From Mesorhizobium sp. (lineage in GTDB: Bacteria; Pseudomonadota; Alphaproteobacteria; Rhizobiales; Rhizobiaceae), in NCBI RefSeq assembly GCF_004963255.1, contig NZ_SUGA01000009.1, forward strand, positions 1 to 64,000: 64,000 nucleotides of DNA, read 5' to 3'. Positions 8,057-19,900 of the stretch are shown in pieces (the stretch's first letter is position 1; each line of letters opens with the position of its first letter). A program made the translations under genes and the position numbers. Under the pieces are notes generated by a model. The model had not been told where the DNA came from. It made no database searches and saw nothing but the letters and a program-made list of their open reading frames with translations.

Positions 8057-9892
8057 ATGGCAGCTGAAGCGTCGAGCAGCGATCTGGTGCAGGTGGTGGC
8101 GTTGCTCGCGGCCGGCGTCATCGCCGTGCCGATCTTCAAGCGCATGGGGCTGGGCTCGATCCTCGGCTACCTTGCCGCCGGCGTGGTCATCGGCCCGTTC
8201 GGCCTGCGCGTCTTTTCCGAATCGGGATCGATCCTCCACGTCGCCGAGCTCGGCGTCGTCATGTTCCTGTTCATCATCGGGCTGGAAATGCAGCCGTCGA
8301 GGCTCTGGGGCCTGCGCCGCGAGATCTTTGGACTGGGCGCCCTCCAGGTCGGCGTCTGCGCGGTCCTGCTCACCCTCGTCGGACTGGCCGGAGGCTTTCC
8401 CATCGCGCAGTCCTTCGTTGCCGGCGCCGGCTTCGTGCTGACCTCGACGGCGATCGTCATGCAACTGCTGGAAGAGCGCGGCGAGATCGCCACGTCGAAA
8501 GGCCAGCGCATCGTCTCTATCCTGCTGCTCGAAGACTTGATGATCGTGCCGCTGCTGGCGCTGGTGGCGTTCCTCGCGCCCGGCGGCGCCGAGACCAGTT
8601 TTTCGGAGCGACTGACCGAAGTCGGCATCGGCATCGCCGCGATCGTCGGACTGGTCGTGGCGGGCCGTTACCTGCTCAATCCGCTCTTCCGCGTCCTGGC
8701 GGACGCCCGTGCCCGCGAAGTCATGACCGCCGCGGCCCTCCTGGTGGTGCTGGGATCGGCTCTCGCCATGCAGCTCTCCGGCCTGTCGATGGCGATGGGC
8801 GCCTTCCTCGCCGGCGTGCTCCTGTCGGAATCGACCTTTCGACACCAGCTCGAAGCCGATATCGAGCCGTTCCGCGGCATCCTGCTCGGCCTCTTCTTCC
8901 TCGCCGTCGGCATGTCGCTCGACCTTGGCGTCGTCGCCCAGAACTGGCGGCTCGTCGCCATCTATGTCGTCGCCTACATGGTCATGAAGGCGCTCGGCAT
9001 CTACATCGTCGCGCGCATCCTGAAGAGCGGCCACCGCGAGGCGCTCGAACGCGCCGTCTTCATGGCGCAGGGCGGCGAGTTCGCCTTCGTGCTTTATTCG
9101 TCCGCTACCGCGGTCGGCCTCATCGACGGCCAGGCCAACGCAACGCTCACCGCCATCATCATCATCTCGATGGTGCTGACGCCGCTCGCGATCCTGGCGC
9201 TGCGCTACCTCACCCCGCGCGACGAGCAGTCGCTCGACGGCGTGGACATCGCCGAGGGCCTCACCGGCAGCGCGCTGATCATCGGTTTCGGCCGCTTCGG
9301 CCAGATCGCAAGCCAGCCACTGCTATTGCGGGGGCTGGACGTCTCGATCATCGACAACGAGGTGGAGATGATCCAGGCGGCGGCCAATTTCGGCTTCAAG
9401 GTCTATTATGGCGACGGCACGAGGCTCGATATCCTGCATGCGGCCGGCGCCGGGCGGGCCCGCGCGGTGCTGATCTGCGTCGATAAGCCGGACGCCGCCG
9501 TGCGCATCGCGCAGCTGATCAAGGCCGAATTCCCGCTGGTCACCATCCTGGCGCGCGCCTACGACCGCGGCACGGCGCTGCAGCTCATTCGAGCCGGCGT
9601 CGACTACCAATTGCGCGAAACCTTCGAATCGGCGCTCGTCTTCGGCGGCTCGGCGCTGGAGGCATTGGGCGTCGATCCGGAGGAGGTTGCCGAGGTCATC
9701 GAGGACGTGCGCCGTCGCGACACCGCTCGCTTCGAAACGCAGCTTGCCGAGGGCATCCGCGCCGGCCAGCGTTTCCTCAAGGGCAATATCGGCACGCCGA
9801 TCCCGACGCCGCTCACGCAACCGCGCCGGGCCGGCCGCGCGCTGAACCAGGAAACAGCCGTTGTGCTGAACGAAGCAGAGACCAACAACTGA
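8057..9892 (+). CDS. CPA2-family monovalent cation:proton antiporter (KefB-like)
   Basis: The 611-residue protein has a hydrophobic Na/H-exchanger domain at about residues 8-385, with the conserved AGVVIGPFGL early on, and a C-terminal TrkA-N/RCK nucleotide-binding domain with GFGRFG at about 408-413. Such proteins exchange K+ or Na+ for protons at the inner membrane, gated by NAD(H) or glutathione adducts in Kef. A cagga ribosome site supports the ATG at 8057; 8048 is an alternative. The DUF924 gene follows 10 bases later, probably in one transcript. Confidence 0.9.
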   Translation: MAAEASSSDLVQVVALLAAGVIAVPIFKRMGLGSILGYLAAGVVIGPFGLRVFSESGSILHVAELGVVMFLFIIGLEMQPSRLWGLRREIFGLGALQVGVCAVLLTLVGLAGGFPIAQSFVAGAGFVLTSTAIVMQLLEERGEIATSKGQRIVSILLLEDLMIVPLLALVAFLAPGGAETSFSERLTEVGIGIAAIVGLVVAGRYLLNPLFRVLADARAREVMTAAALLVVLGSALAMQLSGLSMAMGAFLAGVLLSESTFRHQLEADIEPFRGILLGLFFLAVGMSLDLGVVAQNWRLVAIYVVAYMVMKALGIYIVARILKSGHREALERAVFMAQGGEFAFVLYSSATAVGLIDGQANATLTAIIIISMVLTPLAILALRYLTPRDEQSLDGVDIAEGLTGSALIIGFGRFGQIASQPLLLRGLDVSIIDNEVEMIQAAANFGFKVYYGDGTRLDILHAAGAGRARAVLICVDKPDAAVRIAQLIKAEFPLVTILARAYDRGTALQLIRAGVDYQLRETFESALVFGGSALEALGVDPEEVAEVIEDVRRRDTARFETQLAEGIRAGQRFLKGNIGTPIPTPLTQPRRAGRALNQETAVVLNEAETNN

Positions 9893-9902
9893 GGGGCAAG
9901 CC

Positions 9903-10451
9903 ATGGCAGAGCTCGACGCGCGGGCGCTTTCGGTCACCAAATTCTGGCGCGACGCCGGCGAGGACGCCTGGTTCGAGAAGGACGACGCCTTCGACACCGA
10001 TTTCCGCAGCCGCTTCCTGGAGCTGCACTACGCAGCCGCGCGGCGCGAATGCGACGACTGGAACGCCCATGCCGAAGGCTCGCTGGCGCTGATGATCCTG
10101 CTCGATCAGTTCCCGCGCAATTGCTTCCGCGGCACCGGCCACATGTACGCGACCGACCCGCTGGCAAGGCATTTTGCCGACCGGGCGATCGCCGCCGGCC
10201 ATGATCTGATGCTCGACGAAATTGTGCGCGTCTTCCTCTACCTTCCTTTCGAGCATTCGGAATCGCTTGGCGATCAGAAGCGTTCGGTGGAACTCACGGC
10301 GGCGCGAGCACCGAACGATCTTAAATATGCCGAGGAGCATCTGGAGATCATCGAGCGCTTCGGCCGCTTTCCGCATCGAAACAGGATGCTCGGTCGAGAG
10401 ACGACGCCCGAGGAACAAGCATTTCTCGACGGCGGCGGCTTCGCAGGCTGA
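9903..10451 (+). CDS. DUF924 family protein
   Basis: The 182-residue all-helical protein has the family's conserved core (MILLDQFPRN, then the FLYLPFEHSE block and a tyrosine-less EEHLEIIERFGRFPHRN). DUF924 proteins have a TPR-like fold and no proven function. It lies 10 bases after the antiporter gene and converges on folK across a dispersed repeat. Confidence 0.88.
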   Translation: MAELDARALSVTKFWRDAGEDAWFEKDDAFDTDFRSRFLELHYAAARRECDDWNAHAEGSLALMILLDQFPRNCFRGTGHMYATDPLARHFADRAIAAGHDLMLDEIVRVFLYLPFEHSESLGDQKRSVELTAARAPNDLKYAEEHLEIIERFGRFPHRNRMLGRETTPEEQAFLDGGGFAG

Positions 10452-10472
10452 GTCCTATCTTTTTGTCTTTAC

Positions 10473-10514
10473 GCAATTCAGGACAGAAAACCGCGAGCAC
10501 TTTTCTGGAATTGC
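10473..10514. repeat. gcaattcc-type dispersed palindromic repeat, copy 2
   Basis: This 42-base unit is bounded by gcaattc and ggaattgc and matches the reverse complement of 5447-5490. It fills the gap between the convergent DUF924 and folK genes and ends one base before the folK stop codon. Confidence 0.6.
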
Positions 10515-10515
10515 T

Positions 10516-11028
10516 TCAGCCGAGCCACCACTCCCGGCCGGACGGCAGCCGCTCGATCCCCGATGTGTCGACGGCGCCGAGTCGTTCCGAGACGCTCCTG
10601 CCGCCGATCGAAAGCCCCGGCGCGATCTCGGCCAGCGGCGCCAGCACGAAGGCGCGCTCCAGCATGCGCGGATGCGGCACTTCTAGCCCGGTCTCATGGA
10701 TCACCCGGTCGCCGAACACCAGGATGTCGATATCGATCAGGCGCGGCCCCCAGCGCTCCTCGCGCACGCGCTTCAATCGCCTCTCGACGTCGAGGCAAAG
10801 GTCGAGCAGCGCGCGCGGCGAAAGCGCCGTCTCGATCGCGGCGGCGGCGTTGAGGAAATCGGGTTGGTCGAGCTTGCCCCAGGGCGGTGTGCGGTAGAGC
10901 GATGAGACCGCGATGACGCGCGTCGCGTCGTCGCCGTCCAGCATGCGCAATGCCGCTCCCATGGACTTCGCCGGGTCGCCGAGATTGCCGCCGAGGCTGA
11001 GGTAGACGATGCTATTCTGGCCAGACAA
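10516..11028 (-). CDS. folK: 2-amino-4-hydroxy-6-hydroxymethyldihydropteridine pyrophosphokinase
   Basis: The 170-residue protein shows the HPPK signatures: LGGNLGD at the N-terminus and the RWGPRLIDIDILVFGD block with the metal-binding aspartates, followed by VPHPRMLERAFVLAPL. It transfers pyrophosphate from ATP to the pterin ahead of dihydropteroate synthase. It is the last gene of folP-folB-folK and its start overlaps the end of folB by 17 bases. Confidence 0.95.
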   Translation of the reverse strand: MSGQNSIVYLSLGGNLGDPAKSMGAALRMLDGDDATRVIAVSSLYRTPPWGKLDQPDFLNAAAAIETALSPRALLDLCLDVERRLKRVREERWGPRLIDIDILVFGDRVIHETGLEVPHPRMLERAFVLAPLAEIAPGLSIGGRSVSERLGAVDTSGIERLPSGREWWLG

Positions 11029-11371
11029 CGGTCACCTCGACATAATCGAGCACGCCGGGCACCGGCGCGTTCGGCTTGCGCACCGTGATCGCTGCCTTCC
11101 TGATCTGCGAAAACCGCGCCGTCAGCGCCTTCGCGACCTCCAGCGCCAGCGCCTCGATCAGGAAGCGGCGATGTCCGGTCACGATCTTCTCGATGACCGC
11201 GAAGGCGACGCCGTAATTGACGGTATCCTCGATGGAATCCTCCGTCAGCGGACGGCTGGGCTCGACGGTCAGCTCGGCATCGACATAGAAACGCTGGCCA
11301 AGCGTCTCCTCCTCGTCCAGCACGCCATGGCGGGCGAAGAAGGCGCAATTCTTCATACGGATTACGTACAT
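11012..11371 (-). CDS. folB: Dihydroneopterin aldolase
   Basis: The 119-residue protein has the FolB hallmarks: FFARHGVLDEEETLGQ.F near the start, the catalytic Tyr in NYG and the C-terminal VRKPNAPVPG. It cleaves dihydroneopterin to the hydroxymethyl pterin used by FolK. It starts 2 bases after folP ends and overlaps folK, so the three genes are tightly coupled. Confidence 0.95.
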   Translation of the reverse strand: MYVIRMKNCAFFARHGVLDEEETLGQRFYVDAELTVEPSRPLTEDSIEDTVNYGVAFAVIEKIVTGHRRFLIEALALEVAKALTARFSQIRKAAITVRKPNAPVPGVLDYVEVTVVWPE

Positions 11372-11373
11372 GA

Positions 11374-12228
11374 TCAGGGTCCGGGGGGAGGCTCGGTTTC
11401 GCGGGCAAGCATAGCATCGGTCAGCGCCAGCGCGTCCACGTTGATTGCGACATCGTGGACGCGAAACAGGTCGGCTCCCTTCAAGCGCAGGATGACGCTC
11501 GTCGCCGCCGTTCCGGCAGCCCGATCGCCAGGCTCGCGCCCGGTCGCGGTGCCGACGAAGCGCTTGCGCGAGGTTCCCGCCATCAGCGGATAGCCAAGCG
11601 CCTGAAGCTCGGAAAACCGCGCCATCAGGTCGAGGTTTTCCGCCGCCGTTTCCTTGGCGAAGCCGAAGCCTGCATCGAGCACGATCTGACTGTCGGCGAC
11701 GTTGGCCGCACGCGCGATCTCGAGCGATTTGCGCAGGAACAGGAACTGGTCCTCGATCACATCAGGCAATTTCTGCCGCTCGCGCCCGGTGTGCATGATG
11801 ATGAGCCCGGCGCCGGTTTCGGCGGCGACGCGCGCGATGCCGGGCTCGCGCTGCAGCCCCCAGACGTCGTTGACGATATGAGCGCCGGCGGCGACTGCGC
11901 GGCGCGCGGTATCCTCGCGATAGGTGTCGACCGAGATCAGCGCCGCGCCGGAAGCGGCGAGCGCCGCGATGACCGGCAGCACGCGCGCCTGCTCTTCCTC
12001 GGCCGTGATCGGAGCGAAACCCGGCCGCGTCGATTCCCCGCCGACATCGATCACGGCGGCGCCCTCTTCCACCATCCGGCGCGCCTGCTCCAGCGCCTTT
12101 CCCGGCGCGATGAACAAACCGCCGTCCGAAAAACTGTCAGGCGTCACGTTAAGGATGCCGACGACGACCGCCTTCGGACCGAGGTCGAGATAGCGCCCAT
12201 GCGCCAGCTGCCATCGCCTTGTCGTCAT
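11374..12228 (-). CDS. folP: Dihydropteroate synthase
   Basis: The 284-residue TIM-barrel enzyme carries ILNVTPDSFSDGG, the ESTRPG motif, and the late GTSRKRF signature; all are sulfonamide-site blocks of DHPS. It joins the pterin pyrophosphate to p-aminobenzoate. It is the first gene of the folate operon; the start at 12228 agrees with the family N-terminus. Confidence 0.95.
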   Translation of the reverse strand: MTTRRWQLAHGRYLDLGPKAVVVGILNVTPDSFSDGGLFIAPGKALEQARRMVEEGAAVIDVGGESTRPGFAPITAEEEQARVLPVIAALAASGAALISVDTYREDTARRAVAAGAHIVNDVWGLQREPGIARVAAETGAGLIIMHTGRERQKLPDVIEDQFLFLRKSLEIARAANVADSQIVLDAGFGFAKETAAENLDLMARFSELQALGYPLMAGTSRKRFVGTATGREPGDRAAGTAATSVILRLKGADLFRVHDVAINVDALALTDAMLARETEPPPGP

Positions 12229-12312
12229 TGTCCATCAACCATGCGTGATCCGCCGGAAATCAATTCCGTTGCGCTGGCGACGGCCCTAAAGCAAGGTGCG
12301 TGAAGAGGCAAT

Positions 12313-12933
12313 ATGATGAAGCGTCCCCTGCTCTGCGCCCTGATGCTCGCGCTCGCCGCCACGCCGGCGGTCGCTGCGAATCTGGTGAAGACCTACAGCT
12401 ATTTCAGCGTCGGCGGCCGCACGCTCGACGATATCCAGAACCAGCTGTCGAGAAACGGCCCCGAAGTGAAAAGCACCGGATCGCGACATCCAGGCGCCAC
12501 GCAGATGGCCTTTACGACCCGTATAAGCTACGCCCAGAGCGCGCAGTCCTGCCGCATCGCCGACGCGGCCGTCACCGTGAAGGTCAAGGTGATCCTTCCT
12601 GAGTGGCGGCGCCCGCGCAAAGCCGATCCCGACGTCAGGCTGTTCTGGGACACGCTCTCGGCCGACATCAAACGGCATGAGGAACGCCATGTCGAGATCG
12701 CCAAGAACCATGCGCGCTTGCTGGAGGATGCGCTGAAGGCCAGCCCTGCGCAAAGGACGTGCGAACAGGCAAAGGCGCAGGCCGCATCGATCCAGGCAGC
12801 CGAACTCGCCAGGCACGATCAGGACCAGGTCCGCTTCGACCGGGTCGAGGGCGCCAATTTCGAAAGCCGCATCCTTCGGCTGATGCGCTATCGGATGGAG
12901 CGCGTCCAGGCCGGTCAGCTGCCGCCGCCTTGA
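12313..12933 (+). CDS. Secreted DUF922 putative zinc protease
   Basis: The 206-residue protein has a signal peptide (likely cleaved after AVAA at about residue 21) and an HEERH motif at about residue 119, matching HExxH of the DUF922 predicted metalloproteases. A Cys pair is also present (in QSCRIA and RTCEQ). ATG codons at 12313 and 12316 are both possible; the gagg site at 12304 favours the second slightly. It is alone and divergent from folP. The protease role is a family prediction. Confidence 0.78.
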   Translation: MMKRPLLCALMLALAATPAVAANLVKTYSYFSVGGRTLDDIQNQLSRNGPEVKSTGSRHPGATQMAFTTRISYAQSAQSCRIADAAVTVKVKVILPEWRRPRKADPDVRLFWDTLSADIKRHEERHVEIAKNHARLLEDALKASPAQRTCEQAKAQAASIQAAELARHDQDQVRFDRVEGANFESRILRLMRYRMERVQAGQLPPP

Positions 12934-13014
12934 CCTCAGGGCCCGGGGCCAATTTCGCCCAAACGTGATGCCAGATGGCAAAAACGTTCGAGCGGCGGTC
13001 GAAATCGGCCTATA

Positions 13015-13037
13015 TCGAACGACATATGGCGGTTCGA
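13015..13037. promoter_or_regulatory. Possible operator upstream of the DHA2 exporter gene
   Basis: An inverted repeat tcgaac-N11-gttcga lies about 95 bases before the exporter start, and a third gttcga is at 12985-12990. The spacing suits a dimeric repressor such as a TetR protein, but no regulator gene is adjacent. Weak evidence. Confidence 0.25.
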
Positions 13038-13131
13038 AACGCCCGGAACCCTATCCGCGATGGGAAATGACAGGCGCAACCGGCCAAAGCCCTCTTGGCG
13101 CGCCGAGCACCAGCCTTTGAAAGAATGAAGC

Positions 13132-14607
13132 ATGGACCAGACCGTCGAGACGATGGCGCCGAAAGCCGCGCCGATGAGCGAGAGCGAGAAGAACGCCATC
13201 ATCGGCGGCGTGCTGTTGTCGATGCTGCTGGCGGCCCTTGACCAGACCATCGTCGCGCCGGCCCTGCCGACGATCGCGCGCGCCCTCGGCCATGCCGAAT
13301 ATCTGCCGTGGATCGTCACCGGCTATCTTCTGACCGCGACAGCGATGGCGCCGCTCTATGGCAAGATTTCCGATGTCTACGGACGCCGTCCGGTCATCTA
13401 CGCCGCGATCCTGATCTTCCTGTTCGGATCGCTGGTCAGCGCGCTCGCGCCCAACATGCTGGTGCTGGTCATCGGCCGCGCCATCCAGGGCGCCGGCGGC
13501 GGCGGTCTCTTCGCGCTGGCCCAGACGGTCATCGGCGATCTCGTGCCGCCGCGCGAGCGCGCCCGCTACGCCGCCTGGATTTCCGGGACATGGGCGGTCG
13601 CCAGCGTTGCCGGCCCGCTGCTCGGCGGCGTCTTCGCCGAACACCTGCACTGGTCGCTGATCTTCTGGATCAACCTGCCGATCGGTTTCCTGGCCATGGC
13701 CATCATCAACAACCCGCTGAGGAAGCTGCCGATCGCGGCCAAGAACCATCGCATCGACGGGCTGGGCGCCGTGCTGCTGGTTGTCGCCACGTCGCTGCTG
13801 CTCCTGGCGCTCAACTGGGGCGGCAGCGCCTATCCCTGGTTCTCCGGCGAAATCCTTGGGCTGGTGGCCTGCTCGGCGGTGTTCTGGGCCTTCTTCGCGC
13901 TGAGGCTGCTCAGGGCGGCCGAGCCATTGATCTCGCTCGACGTGTTGGGCAACCCGATCGTGCTCGCCGGCACGCTGTCGATGTTCCTGCTGCAGGCCGC
14001 GAACATCGGCGCGTCGGTTTACCTGCCGGTCTATCTGCAGTCGATCGTCGGGCTTTCGGTCAGCGAATCCGGCATGGCCATGCTGGGCCTGCTGCTCGGC
14101 ACGGTCGCCGGCGCCACCTTCAGCGGCCGCATGATCCCGCGTTTCGTCCATTATAAGCGCATTGCCATGATCGGCGTTAGCCTGGCCATCGTCTGCATTG
14201 GCGTGCTCAGTGCCATTGCGGAACACGCCTCGCTGCTCGAGGTCCTGATCCTGACTACGCTGACTGGCCTGGGCAGCGGAACGACCTTCCCGGTGGCCAC
14301 GGTGTCGGTCCAGAACGCCGTCGACCGCGCTCACCTGGGGGTGGCGACCGGCGTGCTGACCTTCCTGCGCACGCTGGGCGGCGCGCTCGGCGTGGCGATC
14401 CTTGGCGCCGTGGCGCTTGGCTACGGCTTGCCGCTGTCGTCCGAGGGCTCCGCAACGCATATCGAACTGTCATCGGCGCTGCCCTTCGTGATGATTTTCC
14501 TGACCACCGGGATCACGCTTGTCCTTGCGCTGATCGTGCTGGCGCTCATGCCGGAAAAGGAACTGCGCGGCCATGATGAGCAAGCGGCAACCATGCTTGC
14601 GGAATAA
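13132..14607 (+). CDS. MFS multidrug exporter, DHA2 class (EmrB-like)
   Basis: The 491-residue protein has about 14 hydrophobic helices. Its conserved LAALDQTIVAPALPTI motif in helix 1 and the GKISDVYGRRP loop are typical of DHA2 drug/proton antiporters. No EmrA-type adaptor is next to it, so it may act at the inner membrane alone. It is a single-gene unit with a dispersed repeat at its 3' end. Confidence 0.88.
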   Translation: MDQTVETMAPKAAPMSESEKNAIIGGVLLSMLLAALDQTIVAPALPTIARALGHAEYLPWIVTGYLLTATAMAPLYGKISDVYGRRPVIYAAILIFLFGSLVSALAPNMLVLVIGRAIQGAGGGGLFALAQTVIGDLVPPRERARYAAWISGTWAVASVAGPLLGGVFAEHLHWSLIFWINLPIGFLAMAIINNPLRKLPIAAKNHRIDGLGAVLLVVATSLLLLALNWGGSAYPWFSGEILGLVACSAVFWAFFALRLLRAAEPLISLDVLGNPIVLAGTLSMFLLQAANIGASVYLPVYLQSIVGLSVSESGMAMLGLLLGTVAGATFSGRMIPRFVHYKRIAMIGVSLAIVCIGVLSAIAEHASLLEVLILTTLTGLGSGTTFPVATVSVQNAVDRAHLGVATGVLTFLRTLGGALGVAILGAVALGYGLPLSSEGSATHIELSSALPFVMIFLTTGITLVLALIVLALMPEKELRGHDEQAATMLAE

Positions 14608-14614
14608 TCTCTCC

Positions 14615-14754
14615 AGGTGTGTTGAAATTCAGGTCAGGCCGAGTCGAGAATGGCGGCTCCCGAGAACCGGGGCGGAGCGTACTTAAAGTACGTGAGCACC
14701 GGAAGCGCAGGGAGCTGCCGTTCGCAGGCCGGCATCACCTGAATATCGACATAC

Positions 14755-14756
<2 letters not shown>
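14615..14756. repeat. 142-bp inverted-repeat element, copy 1
   Basis: The ends 14615-14634 and 14737-14756 are inverted copies (17 of 20 bases). The interior holds a cgtactt-a-aagtacg palindrome. The element matches 48527-48697 in its ends, its palindromic core and the gtgagcaccggaagcgcag block. Its right end overlaps the TAG stop of the ferredoxin reductase gene (14755-14757). It has no coding capacity. Confidence 0.8.
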
Positions 14757-16196
<1,440 letters not shown>

Positions 16197-16295
16197 TAAG
16201 TCACCTGAGGAGTCGCGACGGAGATAATCACTCCACCGGACAAGTCAACTGCGGCGCGAAAGCGCCACGAAATGACGTTTTTCAAAAAGATAGTG

Positions 16296-16664
16296 CTAGC
16301 GGCTGATGCCCGCGATGAAGTCGCGCACTTCCTCGATCAGCATGCCGAGCCGCTTGAGCGCCCGGACGTCTTCCGGCTGCTTCTCGATGATCGCCGCGCA
16401 TTCGGCGACCGCGAACGCGCCGATGCCGCGCGCCGAGCCCTTCAAGCCGTGCGCCAGAAGTATCCTCTGCCTGGTGTCGGCGTCCGCGATCTGGTCACGA
16501 ACGTTGAGCGACTGCTGCACGAACAGCGCCAGCACCTCCCGTTCGAGATCGCGGTCGCCCATTGTCTGGCGCGCCAGATGGCCGAGATCCACAGGTCGGG
16601 CTCCAGCCGTTCCGGAGGCATCTCCCCCCGGCATGGAAAACGCAATACCACTTTCGCCACGCAT
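16296..16664 (-). CDS. Hpt-domain phosphotransfer protein
   Basis: The helical 122-residue protein contains an Hpt motif, AHGLKGSARGIGA, whose His would be phosphorylated in a phosphorelay. No kinase or receiver gene is adjacent. I chose the ATG at 16664 with a ggag site 11 bases upstream; the frame is open to 16727. It is divergent from the GPR-like gene. Hpt proteins in this group can feed cell-cycle regulators, but nothing here identifies the partner. Confidence 0.75.
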   Translation of the reverse strand: MRGESGIAFSMPGGDASGTAGARPVDLGHLARQTMGDRDLEREVLALFVQQSLNVRDQIADADTRQRILLAHGLKGSARGIGAFAVAECAAIIEKQPEDVRALKRLGMLIEEVRDFIAGISR

Positions 16665-16966
16665 ACGCACTGCAACTCCATAGAGCGGGCAGACGAGCCC
16701 AAGAAAATAGGCGATTCCGGTCGCCAACGGGTTAACGATTGGAGGGGAAAGATGTTGTCACGGAGGCGTGCCGGATCACGCTTGCGTTAACCTTATATTT
16801 AAAGTTTTACGTATCGCCCGGAATGCATGTTTTCTTTACCCCTGTGTGTCATTACGATACGAAGGTCCATTTTTCAGCCTCCTGCTCGGGATAGACAAGC
16901 TAGAATCGGGCCAGAATCCGGCCAAAATTATAAGTCCCGCGGCAGCTAGTACAGGGTAGCGAAGGC
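16665..16966. other. Divergent control region of the Hpt and GPR-like genes
   Basis: The 302-base gap has no gene. It holds AT-rich stretches at about 16785-16810 and 16925-16940 that could be promoter elements, and a TTAA-N8-TTAA at 16787-16802, one base off the CtrA site consensus. No clear operator or terminator was seen. Confidence 0.35.
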
Positions 16967-19900
16967 ATGGCTAAGAAACCAACGACGACCAAGTCTCTCG
17001 AGAATGACGTAGCCGCGGAACTGGAAAAGGCGCTCGACCTTGACCTTGCCGGCGACGAAGGCGGGCTCGACATGGCGGCGTCGATGGAGGATCTCGAAGC
17101 GCAGATATCGGCGGCGGCCGACGAGCTGGCGCGCGAAGGCCGCAGCCAGCGGACAGAGCCGGCGAACAACCCTCAGCCCGCCGCCCCTCAGCCTCCAAGG
17201 GCGCCCGCGGCCAAGCCGGCCGAGCTGCGCCCTGTCGAGCCGCGCAACGGACAGCCGTCCGGCTTCGCGCCTCCGCCCGGCTTCACGCCAGCCAATGACG
17301 ACCGCCAGAAGGACTACAAGACGCTGCTGCACAGCCTCAACCGGCGTGCATCGAGCACCGTCTACTGGGTGATCGCCTTTATCTCGCTGGCCTGGATCGC
17401 CGGCGCCGGTGGCTTGGCCAACCTCCTGTTCGGTCCTGGCATCTGGAAGATCCGTACCTTCGACCAGTTCTTCGCCCGTCCCGAGCTGATCGGCCTGGCG
17501 GTAGCCGCGATCGTTCCGGTCATCCTGTTCTGGGCGTTTGCCGCCATGATTCGGCGCGCGCAGGAAATGCGCATCGCCGCGCAGTCCATGACCGAGGTCG
17601 CCTTCCGCCTGGCGGAGCCGGAAAACCTCGCCCAGGATCGCGTCATGATGATCGGCCAGGCCGTTCGCCGCGAGGTGGCGGCAATGGGCGAAGGCATCGA
17701 ACGGACGCTCGCCCGCGCCGTCGAGCTCGAGACGCTCGTCCATGGCGAAGTCACCCAGATCGAACGCTCCTATTCCGAAAACGAGGCCCGCATCCGGTCT
17801 CTCGTCGACGGTCTGGGCAGCGAGCGCGAGGCGGTCGTCACCCATGCCGAGCGTGTGCGCGCCTCGATTGCCAGCGCCCACGAGACGCTGCGCGACGAGA
17901 TCGGCGCGGCCAGCGACATCATCCGCGACTCGATCCTCAACGCGTCGACCAAGCTGTCGATGACGATCAACAATTCCGGCGACACGCTGATCGATCGCAT
18001 CAACGAAAGCTCGACATCGATCTTCGATTCCGTCGAATCGCGCCTGGATAACATCACCGACCGGCTTTCAACCTCCGGCGAAGCCTTCGCCAGCCTGCTC
18101 GACACGCGTATCGCCAAGCTGACCGACACCACGGACGGCCTCACCCGGTCGCTGACCGACCTGCTCGACGACCGCACGAACGGCATGGTCTCGCTGCTCG
18201 GCGGCGCGGCACGCACGCTGAACTCCGAATTCGAGGCGAGCCTCAGCGGCATCGAACGTACGCTGGCCGAACGCGGCCAGGCGCTGATCAGCGAATTCCA
18301 GACCCGCGCCGAAGCGCTCGACACCGGCACGCAGAAGCTCAACGCCGCCCTCGAAGCCCGCGCCCGCCAGATCAACGAGACGATGGTGGAACGCGCGAAG
18401 GAAATCGCCCATGCCTTCGCCGAGAGCAAGGACACGCTGTCGGCGATGATCGATCAGGGCAAGACCCAGATCGGCGCCGATATGGCCGACATCATCTCGT
18501 CCACCTCCTCCATGCTCGAAGCCCGCGCCACCGACTTCGCCGGCCGCATGGAAGCGGCCCGGCATGTGGTGTCGCGCTCCTTCGATTCCGATATCCAGCG
18601 GCTTGCCGATGCCCGTGTCGGCATCGAGGAAGCCGTCGAGAATCACAGCCGCTCACTTTCCGAGAGCCGCGAACGCATGGCCGCTGCCATGCAGGAGGAC
18701 CTGGCCAAGTTCGCCGAAGGCCGTGCGGCAATCGATGCCGCCGTCACCAACCAGGTGCAGAAGCTGGCCGAAGGCCGCGGCTTGATCTCGCGCGCGCTGG
18801 AAGAAGATCTGCGCAAGGTGAACGAGTCGCGCGCCGCCATCGATGCATCGCTTGGCAGCCATCTGGAGCAGCTCGAAGAGGGTCGCAATCGCCTGTCCCA
18901 GGCTTTGAACGAAGACTCCGGCAGACTCGTCCAAGCCCGCACGATGATTGACGAAATGGTCGCCGGCCATGTCGGGAAGCTGGCCGAGGGCCGCAACATC
19001 CTGGCGCGCGCCCTGGAAGCCGATCTCGGCAAGCTGCAGGACAGCCGCGCCTCGATCGACGGCCTCGTCGCCAGCCAGGTCGAGAAGATCGCCGAGGGCC
19101 GCGCCGTGCTGGCCAAGGCGCTCGAAACCGACATCATCGGCATCAGGAACCTGGTCGAGACCCATTCGACCAGGCTCGCCGAGGACCGCGGCGAGCTCAG
19201 CCGCGCCCTTGAAAGCGATCTGAGCGGCATCCGCGGCCTGATCGACAGCCACGCCGGCAAGCTTGCCGAAGACCGCAGCCTGCTGTCGCAGACGCTGGAG
19301 GCCGACCTCGCCAAGCTGGCCGAAAGCCGTGCCTCGATCGACGGCCTCGTCGCCGGCCAGGTCGAAAAGCTCGCCGAAGGCCGCGATATCCTCAAGCGCG
19401 CCCTGGAGGCCGACCTCAACACCATCAAGGGTGCCATTGCGGGACACTCCGACAAGGTCCTGGAGGATCGCTCGCAGCTGTCGAAGGCCCTCGAAGCCGA
19501 TCTGCAGGCCGTCAGCGGCGCCATTGCCGATCATCAGAACAAGCTGGCGCAAGACCGCTCGGCCCTATCGAGAGCCCTGGAGGATGACCTTCAGAATGTC
19601 AGCGGCGCCGTTGCCGAGCATCAGAACCGCCTCGTTCAGGACCGTTCGGTGCTGTCCAAGTCGCTCGAAGACGATCTCGCCAAGCTGGCGGAGAGCCGCT
19701 CCAGCATCGACGGGCTGGTCGCCGGCCAGGTCGAGAAGCTGGCCGAAGGCCGCGATATCCTCAAGCGCGCGCTGGAAGCCGATCTCAACACGATCCAGGG
19801 CGCAATCGTCGATCATTCGCAGAAGATCACCGGTCATCGCGCCGAACTCTCGCGCGCGCTCGATGCCGATATGGCCAATGCCAGCGGTCTCATGCAGACG

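Noticed and set aside
13051..14460. 469-codon open frame antisense to the DHA2 exporter gene
   Set aside because: Charged low-complexity product; the plus strand encodes a clear 14-helix transporter.
16787..16802. CtrA binding site upstream of the GPR-like gene
   Set aside because: The half sites TTAA are 8 bases apart, not the 7 of the consensus.
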